Part shown: piece by piece, positions 1-8,167 of the stretch
Numbering within the stretch: position 1 is the first letter of the stretch
How the letters are laid out: each line of letters opens with the position of its first letter
Assembly: GCA_017993505.1 (NCBI GenBank)
Contig: JAGOMP010000031.1
Coordinates: forward strand, 1-33,295
Direction: 5' to 3'
Source: Planctomycetota bacterium
GTDB lineage: Bacteria; Planctomycetota; Uabimicrobiia; Uabimicrobiales; JABWCH01
Length of the DNA stretch: 33,295 nt
Translations under genes and position numbers: made by a program
The notes under the pieces: generated by a model
Seen by the model: the letters and a program-made list of their open reading frames with translations, nothing else
Told to the model about the DNA's origin: nothing
The model's database searches: none

Positions 1-2
1 TT

Positions 3-101
3 ACGTCTGCGGACTTGACGGCAATGCAGTCAGATTTAGTAATAAATCAGATTGTAACCAGCAAGGTTGAAACAGAAATACAACAGAAATCTTATTTATA
101 G
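3..101 (+). CDS. C-terminal end of an unidentified protein (partial)
   Basis: An open frame enters from the left edge and gives 32 residues before TAG at 99-101. The other two forward frames stop early, at positions 16-18 and 68-70. The residues are polar and helix-prone, with an ending of the type ...VTSKVETEIQQKSYL. The composition looks like the C-terminus of a real protein, but too little is present to name a family. The downstream kinase has its own promoter, so this gene is probably a separate transcription unit. It could also be a chance open frame. Confidence 0.45.
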   Translation, partial: TSADLTAMQSDLVINQIVTSKVETEIQQKSYL

Positions 102-187
102 ATTTTTATAGCTATTTATAGGATTTTTAGGTTTGTAGGAACGGGAAATATGAAATCTATGTGTTGTATTGTAGGATGAAATTTATA

Positions 188-215
188 TTGAGAATTTTTA
201 GTTATATTGTATAAT
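188..215 (+). promoter_or_regulatory. sigma-70-type promoter of the kinase gene
   Basis: TTGAGA at 188-193 and a perfect TATAAT at 210-215 are separated by 16 bp. Transcription would begin near 222. That excludes the TTG codon at 207 as the start of the downstream frame and favours the ATG at 267, which has a GAGAG-like ribosome binding site about 10 bases upstream. Confidence 0.65.
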
Positions 216-266
216 ATTTTTTTATATAAAAAAATATTTTTTGTAGTTAAGAGAGTTTGGTGGATT

Positions 267-1622
267 ATGAGAAATACAAGAGAAGAACAGGAAGACAGTA
301 GCTATGATAATATTGTTGCAGGGAAATATGCATTGCAAAAACGGATTGGGATTGGTGGACATGGTGAGGTATTTCAAGCATATGCTTTGGAAACAGGTGT
401 TTTAGTAGCTGTTAAGTTGTTTTATTGTCATCTTCATAATGAAATTGTTCGATATATTCACAAAGAATTTAAGGTATTAGAAAAGTTATCACATCCCCAT
501 ATTTTAAAAATCTTTTCATGTGGTAGATGGAAACGAGGAGATTCATTTTTTTTTTATTTAGTAACGCCTTTAATGGATGGTGGCAATCTTGCAGAATATA
601 TGCAGAAAAATTCACTGGATGTGAATCAAAGTTTAGAAATTATTTTAAAGATTGCAAGTGCTTTGGCATATATGCATAAGAATCACTTTGTACATCGAGA
701 TGTGAAGCCGCAAAATATTTTGTTAGATAAGGAAGGAAATGTAGTTCTATCTGATTTTGGGATCGCTTCACAGATTGATAATACGCATACGATTGCAGCT
801 GGTACTATGGAGTATTGTTCGCCAGAACAGATGGAAACATTATTATATAGCGTGCCTGATGTTCGTTTAGATGTGTATAGTTTAGGAATAACGTTGTATG
901 AAATGTTGTGTGGAGTAAATCCTTATCGGCAGATTGCCAAAACTCGAGGGGAGGCTGCTGCGATTCAATTTAAATATACGCAGGAATATCCTTTAGTAGA
1001 TACTTATAATTCAAAAATTCCGCATGATTTAGCATTAGTTGTTGCCAAGATGATTATGAAAAATCCTGAGATGCGGTATAACAATATGCAGAATGTGATA
1101 GATGAATTGCAACCATTTTATGAAAATACTTGCCTAGATGATTATTCAAAAGAAGAAATTTCTATTATTTCTGTGAAGTGCACAAAAATGTTGGCACAAG
1201 TAGATGAATGTATTCACCATAAGCAATTGTTAAAAGCAGAGACAATATGTAATGTACTAGTAAAAGAAAATCCATTGAGTAGTCGATGTTGGAAAAAGTT
1301 AGGAAAAATATGTTTACAACTGAAAAATTTTCAAAAAGCTGTGGAGTCTTTTTCTAAGGTGTTATTCCTGCGTGCAGACTCTTATTCATCGCTTTGCTAT
1401 CGTGGATATGCATATATTATGTTGAATAATTTTGATGCTGCAAAGAAGGATTTGGAAAAGGCAGAAAAATTGTATCCTAATCGGGGAGAATCCTTATTTT
1501 ATCATGCTATGTTGCATCGTACAAAAGCAGATCTATTGGAAAAGAATACTAAAAAGTACAACAAAGAGGTGGAAAAGTTCAATTTATATTGGAAACGATA
1601 TAAATCAATACAAAAATGGTAA
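267..1622 (+). CDS. Ser/Thr protein kinase with C-terminal TPR repeats
   Basis: This is a Hanks-type (eukaryotic-like) Ser/Thr kinase of 451 residues counted from the ATG at 267. The frame stays open upstream to a TTG at 207, but that codon overlaps the -10 box. Visible motifs are a glycine-rich loop GIGGHGEV (about 28-35), the VAVK lysine (about 50), the HRDVKPQN catalytic loop (about 143) marking an RD kinase, DFG (about 163) and SPE in place of APE. After the kinase domain, at about 320-430, lie two or three TPR-like helix pairs probably used for protein contacts. No membrane span is seen, so it is likely cytosolic, unlike PknB-type receptor kinases. The gene stands alone between its promoter and a strong terminator. 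Its substrate cannot be inferred. Confidence 0.93.
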   Translation: MRNTREEQEDSSYDNIVAGKYALQKRIGIGGHGEVFQAYALETGVLVAVKLFYCHLHNEIVRYIHKEFKVLEKLSHPHILKIFSCGRWKRGDSFFFYLVTPLMDGGNLAEYMQKNSLDVNQSLEIILKIASALAYMHKNHFVHRDVKPQNILLDKEGNVVLSDFGIASQIDNTHTIAAGTMEYCSPEQMETLLYSVPDVRLDVYSLGITLYEMLCGVNPYRQIAKTRGEAAAIQFKYTQEYPLVDTYNSKIPHDLALVVAKMIMKNPEMRYNNMQNVIDELQPFYENTCLDDYSKEEISIISVKCTKMLAQVDECIHHKQLLKAETICNVLVKENPLSSRCWKKLGKICLQLKNFQKAVESFSKVLFLRADSYSSLCYRGYAYIMLNNFDAAKKDLEKAEKLYPNRGESLFYHAMLHRTKADLLEKNTKKYNKEVEKFNLYWKRYKSIQKW

Positions 1623-1631
1623 GAATATGCT

Positions 1632-1674
1632 AAAAAGATGTACTTATTTATTGAATAAATAAGTACATCTTTTT
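1632..1674. terminator. bidirectional intrinsic terminator
   Basis: A perfect inverted repeat has a 21-base arm AAAAAGATGTACTTATTTATT-type at 1632-1652 and its complement at 1654-1674. An A-run on one side and a T-run on the other mean it can work on both strands. It lies between the converging kinase (+) and cupin (-) genes. Confidence 0.85.
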
Positions 1675-1685
1675 GCATGAATAGT

Positions 1686-2048
1686 TTATTGTCTACCATA
1701 GTCGTCTTCTAAGCGTTCAATATCATCTTCACCTAGGTAGTCTCCTGTTTGTATTTCAATAAAGATAAGAGGATAGATCGTTGTATTATGAATTCTATGC
1801 CAAGCTTGGATCGGTATGTCTATGCTGTTGCCTTGTTTTATTTCTACGCTACTACCGTTTAAGACAACGATTGCTTGTCCAGATATAATATACCAATGTT
1901 CTGTGCGATGTGCATGCCTTTGGTAACTAATGCGTTGTTGAGGATATACTGTAATTTTTTTTACTTGGTATGTTTGTTCTTTTACGAAAATTTCATAATA
2001 CCCCCAAGGTCGACATTGTTCAGAAGGTAAGTTGCTAGGTGGATTCAT
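1686..2048 (-). CDS. mannose-6-phosphate isomerase type II C-terminal-like cupin protein
   Basis: This 120-residue single-domain cupin matches the stand-alone form of the C-terminal isomerase domain of bifunctional ManC/GMP-type enzymes. The family signatures are all visible: RPWGYYEIF near residue 13, the metal-binding segment ISYQRHAHRTEHW at about 40-52, the turn around ISGQAIVVLNG, and the ending GEDDIERLEDDYGR. The expected activity is fructose-6-phosphate/mannose-6-phosphate interconversion feeding GDP-mannose and glycan synthesis. Small stand-alone members are often not biochemically tested. An AGGAG site lies 7 bases before the ATG. The upstream HEAT-like gene ends only 12 bp away, so the two are probably co-transcribed. 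Confidence 0.88.
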   Translation of the reverse strand: MNPPSNLPSEQCRPWGYYEIFVKEQTYQVKKITVYPQQRISYQRHAHRTEHWYIISGQAIVVLNGSSVEIKQGNSIDIPIQAWHRIHNTTIYPLIFIEIQTGDYLGEDDIERLEDDYGRQ

Positions 2049-2060
2049 TATAATCTCCTA

Positions 2061-3068
2061 TTATTTGTATTGTATTATGTCTTTTAGTTTCATTTGTATT
2101 TGTTCATTTTCTTCATTTTCTAATAAAGTTTTGAAAATGGTAAGACTAGGAGTTCCATATTTTTTATAGAGTTGAAAAAGACCATCTATGATTTTATTTT
2201 TTATGTTATCGTCTACTTTGCTATATTCTTGTTGTAGAAATTGTATAGTAGTTATTAAGTGTTTGTTAGATAGTTTAGCTAGTGTGATATGGGCCTGAAT
2301 TCGAACATCGATTCTTGGATTTGTTTTTAATTTTTCAAGATTGTGGATAATAGGTAGATTGGAAAATTGTGCTATACTTTCTATAGTTTCTATGGCATCT
2401 GTAAGATATTCGTGTTCTGGGTTGTTGAGTATGTTATAGATTGCTTGGATTAAGTCCGGAGAGGATATTTGTTTTTCTGCAATGAACACTAAAGCTAGAG
2501 AACAATATGTATCTGGTTGCTTTAGTAGTTGCACAAGAAAGGTGTTTGTTATTTTGTCTTTATAGTCTAGCAATAGTAGGTATGCTGATAATTTTGCTCT
2601 ATTTGAAATTTTTTGAAAGTAGGTCATAATAGATTGTAGAGCAAATTCTGCTTTTGATGCATGTTTTCTAAGAAAGAACATAACGTGGGCACAATCCTCC
2701 TCGTCTCCCTGTTCAATTAAAGTGCATATCCATTTTTCAAAATCAGGCGTAAATTGCGGAATATTGTTGAAGTATTGGAATGTTTTTTGCCTCATATCTT
2801 GTGAAAAATAGGGATATACTTTTTGAAATACAGGCAAAATAGAATTGAAGTCGGAAGTTGGTAGTGTTGCCATTTGTTGTACAGCGTGGATTTGAACGAC
2901 AGGATCGTAGTGTTGTAGTGCAGCTTGTATAGATTGTTTTTTTGTTGTAGTAGTTTTTGCTTGCCACATTTTTTGTATCATTGTATGGCGTTCTTGTATT
3001 TCTTGTTTTGTTTGTGCATAGATAGAAGAACAAATCATGATGATAAATAAAATTATATATGTTTTCAT
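2061..3068 (-). CDS. exported HEAT-like helical repeat protein
   Basis: This 335-residue protein has an N-terminal signal peptide: a lysine, a hydrophobic core, then SSIYAQ with likely cleavage near residue 18. The remainder is helical throughout, with recurring units of about 35-40 residues that look like degenerate HEAT repeats (for example around DPVVQIHAVQQMATLP and DVRIQAHITLAKLS). HEAT solenoids usually act as protein-binding scaffolds, and no catalytic motif is visible. It probably works outside the cytoplasmic membrane. It sits directly upstream of the cupin gene with a 12-bp gap. Its ribosome binding site is weak (GAGAA). The precise role is unknown. Confidence 0.75.
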   Translation of the reverse strand: MKTYIILFIIMICSSIYAQTKQEIQERHTMIQKMWQAKTTTTKKQSIQAALQHYDPVVQIHAVQQMATLPTSDFNSILPVFQKVYPYFSQDMRQKTFQYFNNIPQFTPDFEKWICTLIEQGDEEDCAHVMFFLRKHASKAEFALQSIMTYFQKISNRAKLSAYLLLLDYKDKITNTFLVQLLKQPDTYCSLALVFIAEKQISSPDLIQAIYNILNNPEHEYLTDAIETIESIAQFSNLPIIHNLEKLKTNPRIDVRIQAHITLAKLSNKHLITTIQFLQQEYSKVDDNIKNKIIDGLFQLYKKYGTPSLTIFKTLLENEENEQIQMKLKDIIQYK

Positions 3069-3089
3069 GGTTCTCAGCTTTTGAATATA

Positions 3090-3116
3090 TAGGAGAATAG
3101 GATCACTATTCTCCTA
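3090..3116 (-). terminator. hairpin after the giant prepilin-like gene
   Basis: An 11-bp perfect inverted repeat (TAGGAGAATAG / CTATTCTCCTA) with a 5-base loop lies 5 bases beyond the stop of the 3122-6529 gene and upstream of the HEAT-like gene. The T-run after it is poor (TATATATT), so it may be a leaky terminator or a 3'-end stabiliser within a longer transcript. Confidence 0.5.
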
Positions 3117-3121
3117 GTATG

Positions 3122-6100
3122 TTAAAATGATGATTGAAAATTTAAAATTTTAGGTTCCATGAGTAGATAAAGTACAATTCTATCAATTATAATTGTTTCA
3201 AAATGAGAGGCTTTGTCTTCATTACCTTTATCAAATAGAGTAAAAGTGTAATTCAAGGTATTGTTGCTGTTTAAGTCGCATCTTTGTTTAAAAATAGGAT
3301 TCGGGAGGTTGGAAGTACTGCTAGCCGCTACACCAGTTGTTAAAAAACGATGGTTGTTGATGGTGAATTGTGCACCATAATTTTCGAGACTTGTTGCAGA
3401 ATTCCCTTTATTTTTTGGGTAAAATTGACTCCAGTGAACTGTTCCAAAATAAAAGGGATTATTATTCCCAATGATTTCTTGTATGTTTTCTAAATCAAAT
3501 TGACCTTGAAAAATTGTATCTTGCCCTTTAGCTGCGTACCTTTGAAGATCTTCTTTACGTTGCGTACCTTTTATATCTGTACTATTGTATAGAACGCAAT
3601 CTGGGGCATAGAAGTATATTTTGTTATTTTGTAGATCATTTAGATTTTTAATGTTTAAATCTGTATTTTCTTGTGTGCCTTTATTTTTATAGACTTCAAT
3701 GCCATTAAATGCCCATGTTCTTAGTGGTCCGCTCATTAAATTTTTGAGTAATGGTCCACGAGTCATTTTCATAGGAGGTGCTTCTTGTTGCAAACTGTTT
3801 TGAAAAGGTTCCCCTTCATGCACTGTAAAATCTTTTATATATATTCTATCTTTTTCCCAACGTCCTTGTATATGATACCAATGACCTCTTCGCAGTTTTA
3901 TTGGAATTCTCCTCTCGACTCGAGAATATTTTAGAAATTCATGATGAATAGGATCATCTTCAAATTGCTTAATATCGGTAGCTTCTCTTTGTTGTGTGTT
4001 TCGTACTGGAGATTGGTACAATGCATAGTATCCGATCTTTGTATTTGTTTCTGGGTTACTCACTTCATTTGCATCGTCATGATCAGGATTGCATTGTTCA
4101 GGCACAGGCTTTATATCTGAAACTTGTTTTGGATCAAAAATAAGTGGCCATATTGTTAAAACATCTGTTCCATCTTTAATGGGCATTCTTATATTGTCTA
4201 TAGTCATCTGCGTCCATGGATGTTCTAAGTGGAATGTCACAGTTGTGGAATGTGTTACTGTACTACCATTGAGTTTATAGCCTAAAACTGTGCAGTCTAT
4301 TTTAATAAAGTTAGGCGTTCCCTCTGTCATAGTGTTATAAGTTTTATCGATAAATTCAGCATGGAATTGCAATACATTGTCCATTTCATAACCAATGCAT
4401 CTTTTTGGGCGTAAGTGTGCTTTAAAAACATACCAAGCAACAGCGTGTTCTGCAATAGGGGCTTTATTTCTCAATAATTTTTTAATATTGTCATTGACAG
4501 GTGCATTAAAAAATGTTCGAAAGTTTTTTTCATTTCTTTCTGTGTTTCCTGGTGGATTGTTGTATACAAATGTTCTGGAAAGTGTTAAATAGGGAGCATT
4601 TGTTGTGGAGTCGTGTGTTTTCCAATCATAGGCACAGCGAGTAATAATCGACCCAGGCCACGGTGTTGTATGTTTAGCAGCAGCAATGAGTATTTCATCT
4701 TCAATTACATATTTATTTTCATCGCCTTGACCAGAATCATTAGGATCGTAGTTTGCTTGAAGGTTATATCCAGGCTTTATCCAAAAATTAAACCCTTCCT
4801 CATTCCATATATCTTTTTGATTTGTTATGATTTGCGGATGTTTATAGCTTTTCATATACACGCCATCAGGACGTCTTTCACATATCTCATTATTAACTTC
4901 TCGACTTGCCCATGAAAATAATGTGCAGTCTGTATTATTGTGTGGATTCCGTTCAAAAAGATAACCGTCTCCAATGTTTTCTGGGCTTATATTTGGACTC
5001 CATTCTGTGGAAGAAGGCGTCTTTGATATGATGCCACTCCATGCAGTTTCTGCTGAATTTTTATTTTGGCGTTCATGTTCAAAATCATGCTGTGTGTTTA
5101 CAATGTGTGGCTCCCATAGTTGTATATTTGCAGTTTGCTTTGATTGTGCTAAATTTTCATATGGTCGATTTGCTATGATAGGTGCTCCCTTTCTGGGAAC
5201 AATTCGACTAATGGCTTCAAAGTAAAAAATACCAGGAGAAAATAAACAACATTCTACATTTCCTTTTGCAATATCTAGCCTATCAAATGTGCGATGGTGA
5301 GCAATATCAGGTGTTTTTTTATTTTGCAACATACCAGGATAAATAGCAGAAAAAATAGCATGTGCTTGTGGTTTTGTCAATTTGTTTAATAAATATGCTT
5401 CCACTTCATTCCAATTTCTAAAACAAGAAGAATTGCCTAAATTATCAGATTTTTTTTGGCGATCAGATACAATATTTTTTGCTAAGGTTTGAGCAACTAA
5501 CTTAGAAATTATAGTATTAAAAGACTCACCTTTTCTGTTTTTATGGACTGCTGTGATTCCTTCAAACACAACAGTTAATATTTCCTCTGACGCAACATTG
5601 AGATTGATGGGATGCATAAGTTCATTTTTTTCATAGTCTATATTTTCATATATACTGTCAATTCCTTCTTGTATATTTAAAGCATAGGGAACATAATTTT
5701 TATGCCCCCAACTATCTACAGTAAGATAGCGAGAAAAGATATCTAAATTTATTTGTGATATAGCTCCACTCTCTACTAGGTGGCTTAATTCACCTAAATC
5801 ATTGTAGCCATCTTTTTCTCTTTGATGATTACTAAATTGATTAGAAAATTCTTGTCTTTTTGCAAATATTTTTGAAATAATATTAGATATTTGAAAAGCT
5901 CCTTGAAGATGTCCGCTTTCTTTCACTTGAATGATTTGCAATAAATTTTGTAGCATACGCTCATAGCTTGCAGAATTATGATTTCCTCTATAGGGTAAAT
6001 TAATATTTAAATATGCACTAGCATCTACGCATTTCAATGTAGAATAGCCAATATAATTTGGTTCTTCAGTTTTTGTATTTTGCCAATCATCCCAAAGTTT

Positions 6101-6529
6101 TGTACAATGAGAATATTGAAAAGGTAAGTTTTGATTTATAAATTCCATATTTTGATCATTGTAAAAAGACGGATATTGTTTAGATACATTTTTAAATTGT
6201 TCTGGCAATTTTTCAACGGGAGTATGGGGGGAATGACGAAACTGGTATGTATCATATTGAAATTTAGAACCTGATTTAGGATTTGGCGTATCTATTTTGC
6301 CAATATGAGAATATGATTTACTCATAGCAATGGTAGGGATTCTTGAAGCCGCCCAATGAATTGCTCCTATTGCTGCCTTGTTAGCTTGTTTATTTAGGGT
6401 ATTATTGGACGTAGCATTTCCTTCCATCATGCTAAATCTCACAAAAAAAACAACCCCCACACTAATAAAAAATAGACAAATCACAACAATAGTATAAGCA
6501 ATCGCCTTTTGGTTTTTATTATACCTCAT
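3122..6529 (-). CDS. giant prepilin/GspK-like secreted protein with a LamG-like module
   Basis: This 1135-residue protein begins with a short basic segment and one hydrophobic helix (about 9-31), as in type IV pilin-like or GspK/PilX minor pseudopilins. It lacks a clear G-F-x-x-x-E prepilin peptidase site. At about 243-316 it carries the GspK-like order: a leucine-rich stretch around GELSHLVE, then YLTVDSWG, then INLNVASEEIL, which resembles the NxNTA helix-hairpin signature. A short FYFEAISRIV segment near 435 recalls the end of GspK-type domains. Further on, FNFWIKPG (about 580) and GHWYHIQGRW (about 882) resemble the halves of a concanavalin A/LamG fold. The protein is probably surface-exposed or part of a T2SS/type IV pilus-like assembly. 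An AGGAGG site precedes the ATG. Typical GspK proteins are about 300 residues, so this one is far longer. No other secretion gene is adjacent. Confidence 0.7.
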   Translation of the reverse strand: MRYNKNQKAIAYTIVVICLFFISVGVVFFVRFSMMEGNATSNNTLNKQANKAAIGAIHWAASRIPTIAMSKSYSHIGKIDTPNPKSGSKFQYDTYQFRHSPHTPVEKLPEQFKNVSKQYPSFYNDQNMEFINQNLPFQYSHCTKLWDDWQNTKTEEPNYIGYSTLKCVDASAYLNINLPYRGNHNSASYERMLQNLLQIIQVKESGHLQGAFQISNIISKIFAKRQEFSNQFSNHQREKDGYNDLGELSHLVESGAISQINLDIFSRYLTVDSWGHKNYVPYALNIQEGIDSIYENIDYEKNELMHPINLNVASEEILTVVFEGITAVHKNRKGESFNTIISKLVAQTLAKNIVSDRQKKSDNLGNSSCFRNWNEVEAYLLNKLTKPQAHAIFSAIYPGMLQNKKTPDIAHHRTFDRLDIAKGNVECCLFSPGIFYFEAISRIVPRKGAPIIANRPYENLAQSKQTANIQLWEPHIVNTQHDFEHERQNKNSAETAWSGIISKTPSSTEWSPNISPENIGDGYLFERNPHNNTDCTLFSWASREVNNEICERRPDGVYMKSYKHPQIITNQKDIWNEEGFNFWIKPGYNLQANYDPNDSGQGDENKYVIEDEILIAAAKHTTPWPGSIITRCAYDWKTHDSTTNAPYLTLSRTFVYNNPPGNTERNEKNFRTFFNAPVNDNIKKLLRNKAPIAEHAVAWYVFKAHLRPKRCIGYEMDNVLQFHAEFIDKTYNTMTEGTPNFIKIDCTVLGYKLNGSTVTHSTTVTFHLEHPWTQMTIDNIRMPIKDGTDVLTIWPLIFDPKQVSDIKPVPEQCNPDHDDANEVSNPETNTKIGYYALYQSPVRNTQQREATDIKQFEDDPIHHEFLKYSRVERRIPIKLRRGHWYHIQGRWEKDRIYIKDFTVHEGEPFQNSLQQEAPPMKMTRGPLLKNLMSGPLRTWAFNGIEVYKNKGTQENTDLNIKNLNDLQNNKIYFYAPDCVLYNSTDIKGTQRKEDLQRYAAKGQDTIFQGQFDLENIQEIIGNNNPFYFGTVHWSQFYPKNKGNSATSLENYGAQFTINNHRFLTTGVAASSTSNLPNPIFKQRCDLNSNNTLNYTFTLFDKGNEDKASHFETIIIDRIVLYLLMEPKILNFQSSF

Positions 6530-6682
6530 GGTTTGTCCTCCTACTTCTTATTTTTTTTGAGTATAACTACTTTTTTATTACAATCTAAGCCAATTTTTTT
6601 AGTATACATAAGCACAAAAACAAATTTTATCATCTTTATATATTGAAATCTATCTAAAAATACAAAATTCTAGGAGAAGACA

Positions 6683-7726
6683 GTGAACATTTTTATATAT
6701 TTTCTATTCCTATGTATACTTTCCTCTTGTTCTGAACCACGCTCATTGTGCAACATTACATTTCAATTGCAAGAACAAATAACACTACAAAAGACAAAAT
6801 TACCTAGCAAAAAAATATCTAAAAACATAGAACAACTTTTAGATGAACTTTTGCAACATCCTAAAATATATTCAGAAGAACAAAAAAAAATCATCTCTGA
6901 TGCATTAGAAATATATCAATTCCATTACTTTGCACAACCCACTAAAAAAAAGTACGCACAATTGCAGAAATATTATAACATGGCAGATACAGGCAATATA
7001 GTATTGCCTCCCACATATTTAAAAAATACATTAGACATAGCGTTTTTTCGTAGTCAGCAAGCCCCAACAAAATGGCAACAACTACAATTATTTTGGAAAA
7101 AAAATCCAAAACAATTACAAGAATTTTTAACAAAATTAGACAAAAAATGGGAAGTAGGAGGAGTGATATTAGAAACAGAATTGCAAGAGTTTCAGGTGTT
7201 TTTTATTGAAGATAAAAAAAGAGACATATATCAACAATATGTCCAAGAATTTGATCAAAATGACTTTCGTCATTTACCTCAATTGGAACAAAAATTTATA
7301 GAGCGACTCCGTTTTCATGTATTGGAAGATGAAAAAGCAAAAAAATATTTTGAAGTAGTATTGAAATCTGCAAAAAGACACTTTGCTCTTCTTCATGTTT
7401 TAAGTAAAAAATCTACATGGACACAACATGAAAAAGAGCAAGTTCAAAAATCAAAAAATAAATTATATTATTACGGATTAAAAAGAAAACTCACCAAACA
7501 AACATACCACGGGGATATAACAGCATTTATTCATAATAAAAATGTCGTTTTTTTCTTTCATACACATCCGCATCACCCTGATTTAATTTTTGCGAAACAT
7601 CCTTCTGCTCAAGATAAGATTCAAACATTTCGTTTAGGACCTTCACTCGTATTTGATATTCATGAAAACCGAGTTGATGCTTACTTAGTCAATTTAGGGA
7701 AAACGTTTCGGAAAATCACTTTGTAA
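6683..7726 (+). CDS. lipoprotein with C-terminal JAMM/MPN-like motif
   Basis: This 347-residue protein starts at GTG 6683, with TAGGAGA 5-6 bases upstream. The N-terminus is a lipoprotein signal with lipobox LSSC and the lipidated cysteine at residue 16. The middle is a charged, helical region rich in K and Q. Near the C-terminus, FFHTHPHHPD (about 291-300) is followed by PSAQD (307-311), matching the H-x-H-P...P-S-x-x-D core of JAMM/MPN zinc peptidases. A possible partner glutamate is E157 in WEVGGVILE, resembling the family's E-x-x-G-x-L strand, but about 135 residues separate it from HTHP, much more than normal. The inference is an envelope-anchored metallo-isopeptidase-like protein. It converges on and overlaps the small gene at 7716-7868 by 11 bp. 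Confidence 0.72.
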   Translation: MNIFIYFLFLCILSSCSEPRSLCNITFQLQEQITLQKTKLPSKKISKNIEQLLDELLQHPKIYSEEQKKIISDALEIYQFHYFAQPTKKKYAQLQKYYNMADTGNIVLPPTYLKNTLDIAFFRSQQAPTKWQQLQLFWKKNPKQLQEFLTKLDKKWEVGGVILETELQEFQVFFIEDKKRDIYQQYVQEFDQNDFRHLPQLEQKFIERLRFHVLEDEKAKKYFEVVLKSAKRHFALLHVLSKKSTWTQHEKEQVQKSKNKLYYYGLKRKLTKQTYHGDITAFIHNKNVVFFFHTHPHHPDLIFAKHPSAQDKIQTFRLGPSLVFDIHENRVDAYLVNLGKTFRKITL

Positions 7727-7868
7727 AAGAATAATTCCAAAAAAAACGTAAATCCTTTTCAAAACTCCCTAAATCTATATTGTCTACATCTATATTACAA
7801 ATATATTGCAACAATAGCAAGACACTAAAAACAATCATGCTGATAAGGGAAAATATAAAAAGTGTCAT
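7716..7868 (-). CDS. small single-pass membrane protein
   Basis: The frame is open from a TTG at 7916, but the ATG at 7866-7868 is preceded at 7 bases by a strong AAGGAGA site, giving a 50-residue product. The first 25 residues form one hydrophobic helix (MTLFIFSLISMIVFSVLLLL), followed by a short acidic tail with DVDNIDLG. A TATAAT on the minus strand at 7940-7945 could be its -10 box, without an obvious -35. If the TTG were used instead, the segment QQKGDIAMTLF would resemble a prepilin or TadE-like N-terminus. No family is recognised. The 3' end overlaps the lipoprotein gene tail to tail. Confidence 0.5.
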   Translation of the reverse strand: MTLFIFSLISMIVFSVLLLLQYICNIDVDNIDLGSFEKDLRFFWNYSFTK

Positions 7869-7954
7869 GGCTATGTCTCCTTTTTGTTGAGTTTTGCGAT
7901 CAATATTTTTAATCAATACTTCTATCGTCTCTACTATATATTATACAATATAGA

Positions 7955-7994
7955 TTGTCATAGTTTTGTCATATTTGTGTCATTTTTTTGTCAC
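7955..7994 (+). promoter_or_regulatory. four 11-bp-spaced TGTCA half-sites resembling a double Pho box
   Basis: TTGTCAT at 7955, TTGTCAT at 7966, GTGTCAT at 7977 and TTGTCAC at 7988 are spaced exactly 11 bp apart with T-rich 4-bp spacers. This is the architecture of PhoB-family binding sites (7-bp CTGTCAT-type repeats, 11-bp period). The forward orientation points to the hydrolase gene at 8168. Candidate -10 boxes are TATAAA at 8001 and AATACT at 8007 or 8013. The minus-strand TATAAT at 7940 for the small gene lies on the other side. No phoB gene is in the window, so the regulator is inferred. Confidence 0.55.
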
Positions 7995-8167
7995 ACTTTG
8001 TATAAAAATACTAATACTGAATATATAAATAGATAGAAATTTTATAAACAAAAAATTATATGAATTTTGTAAAGGAAAAGATATATTAAGTTAAAAAAAA
8101 TAGTATAATACATAATATATTCAAAATGAATCTGTCTATGTTATTCTATATATTTAAGGAAAAAATG

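Noticed and set aside
207..266. Upstream extension of the kinase from TTG 207
   Set aside because: It lies on top of the promoter -10 box and has no ribosome binding site; the ATG at 267 is better.
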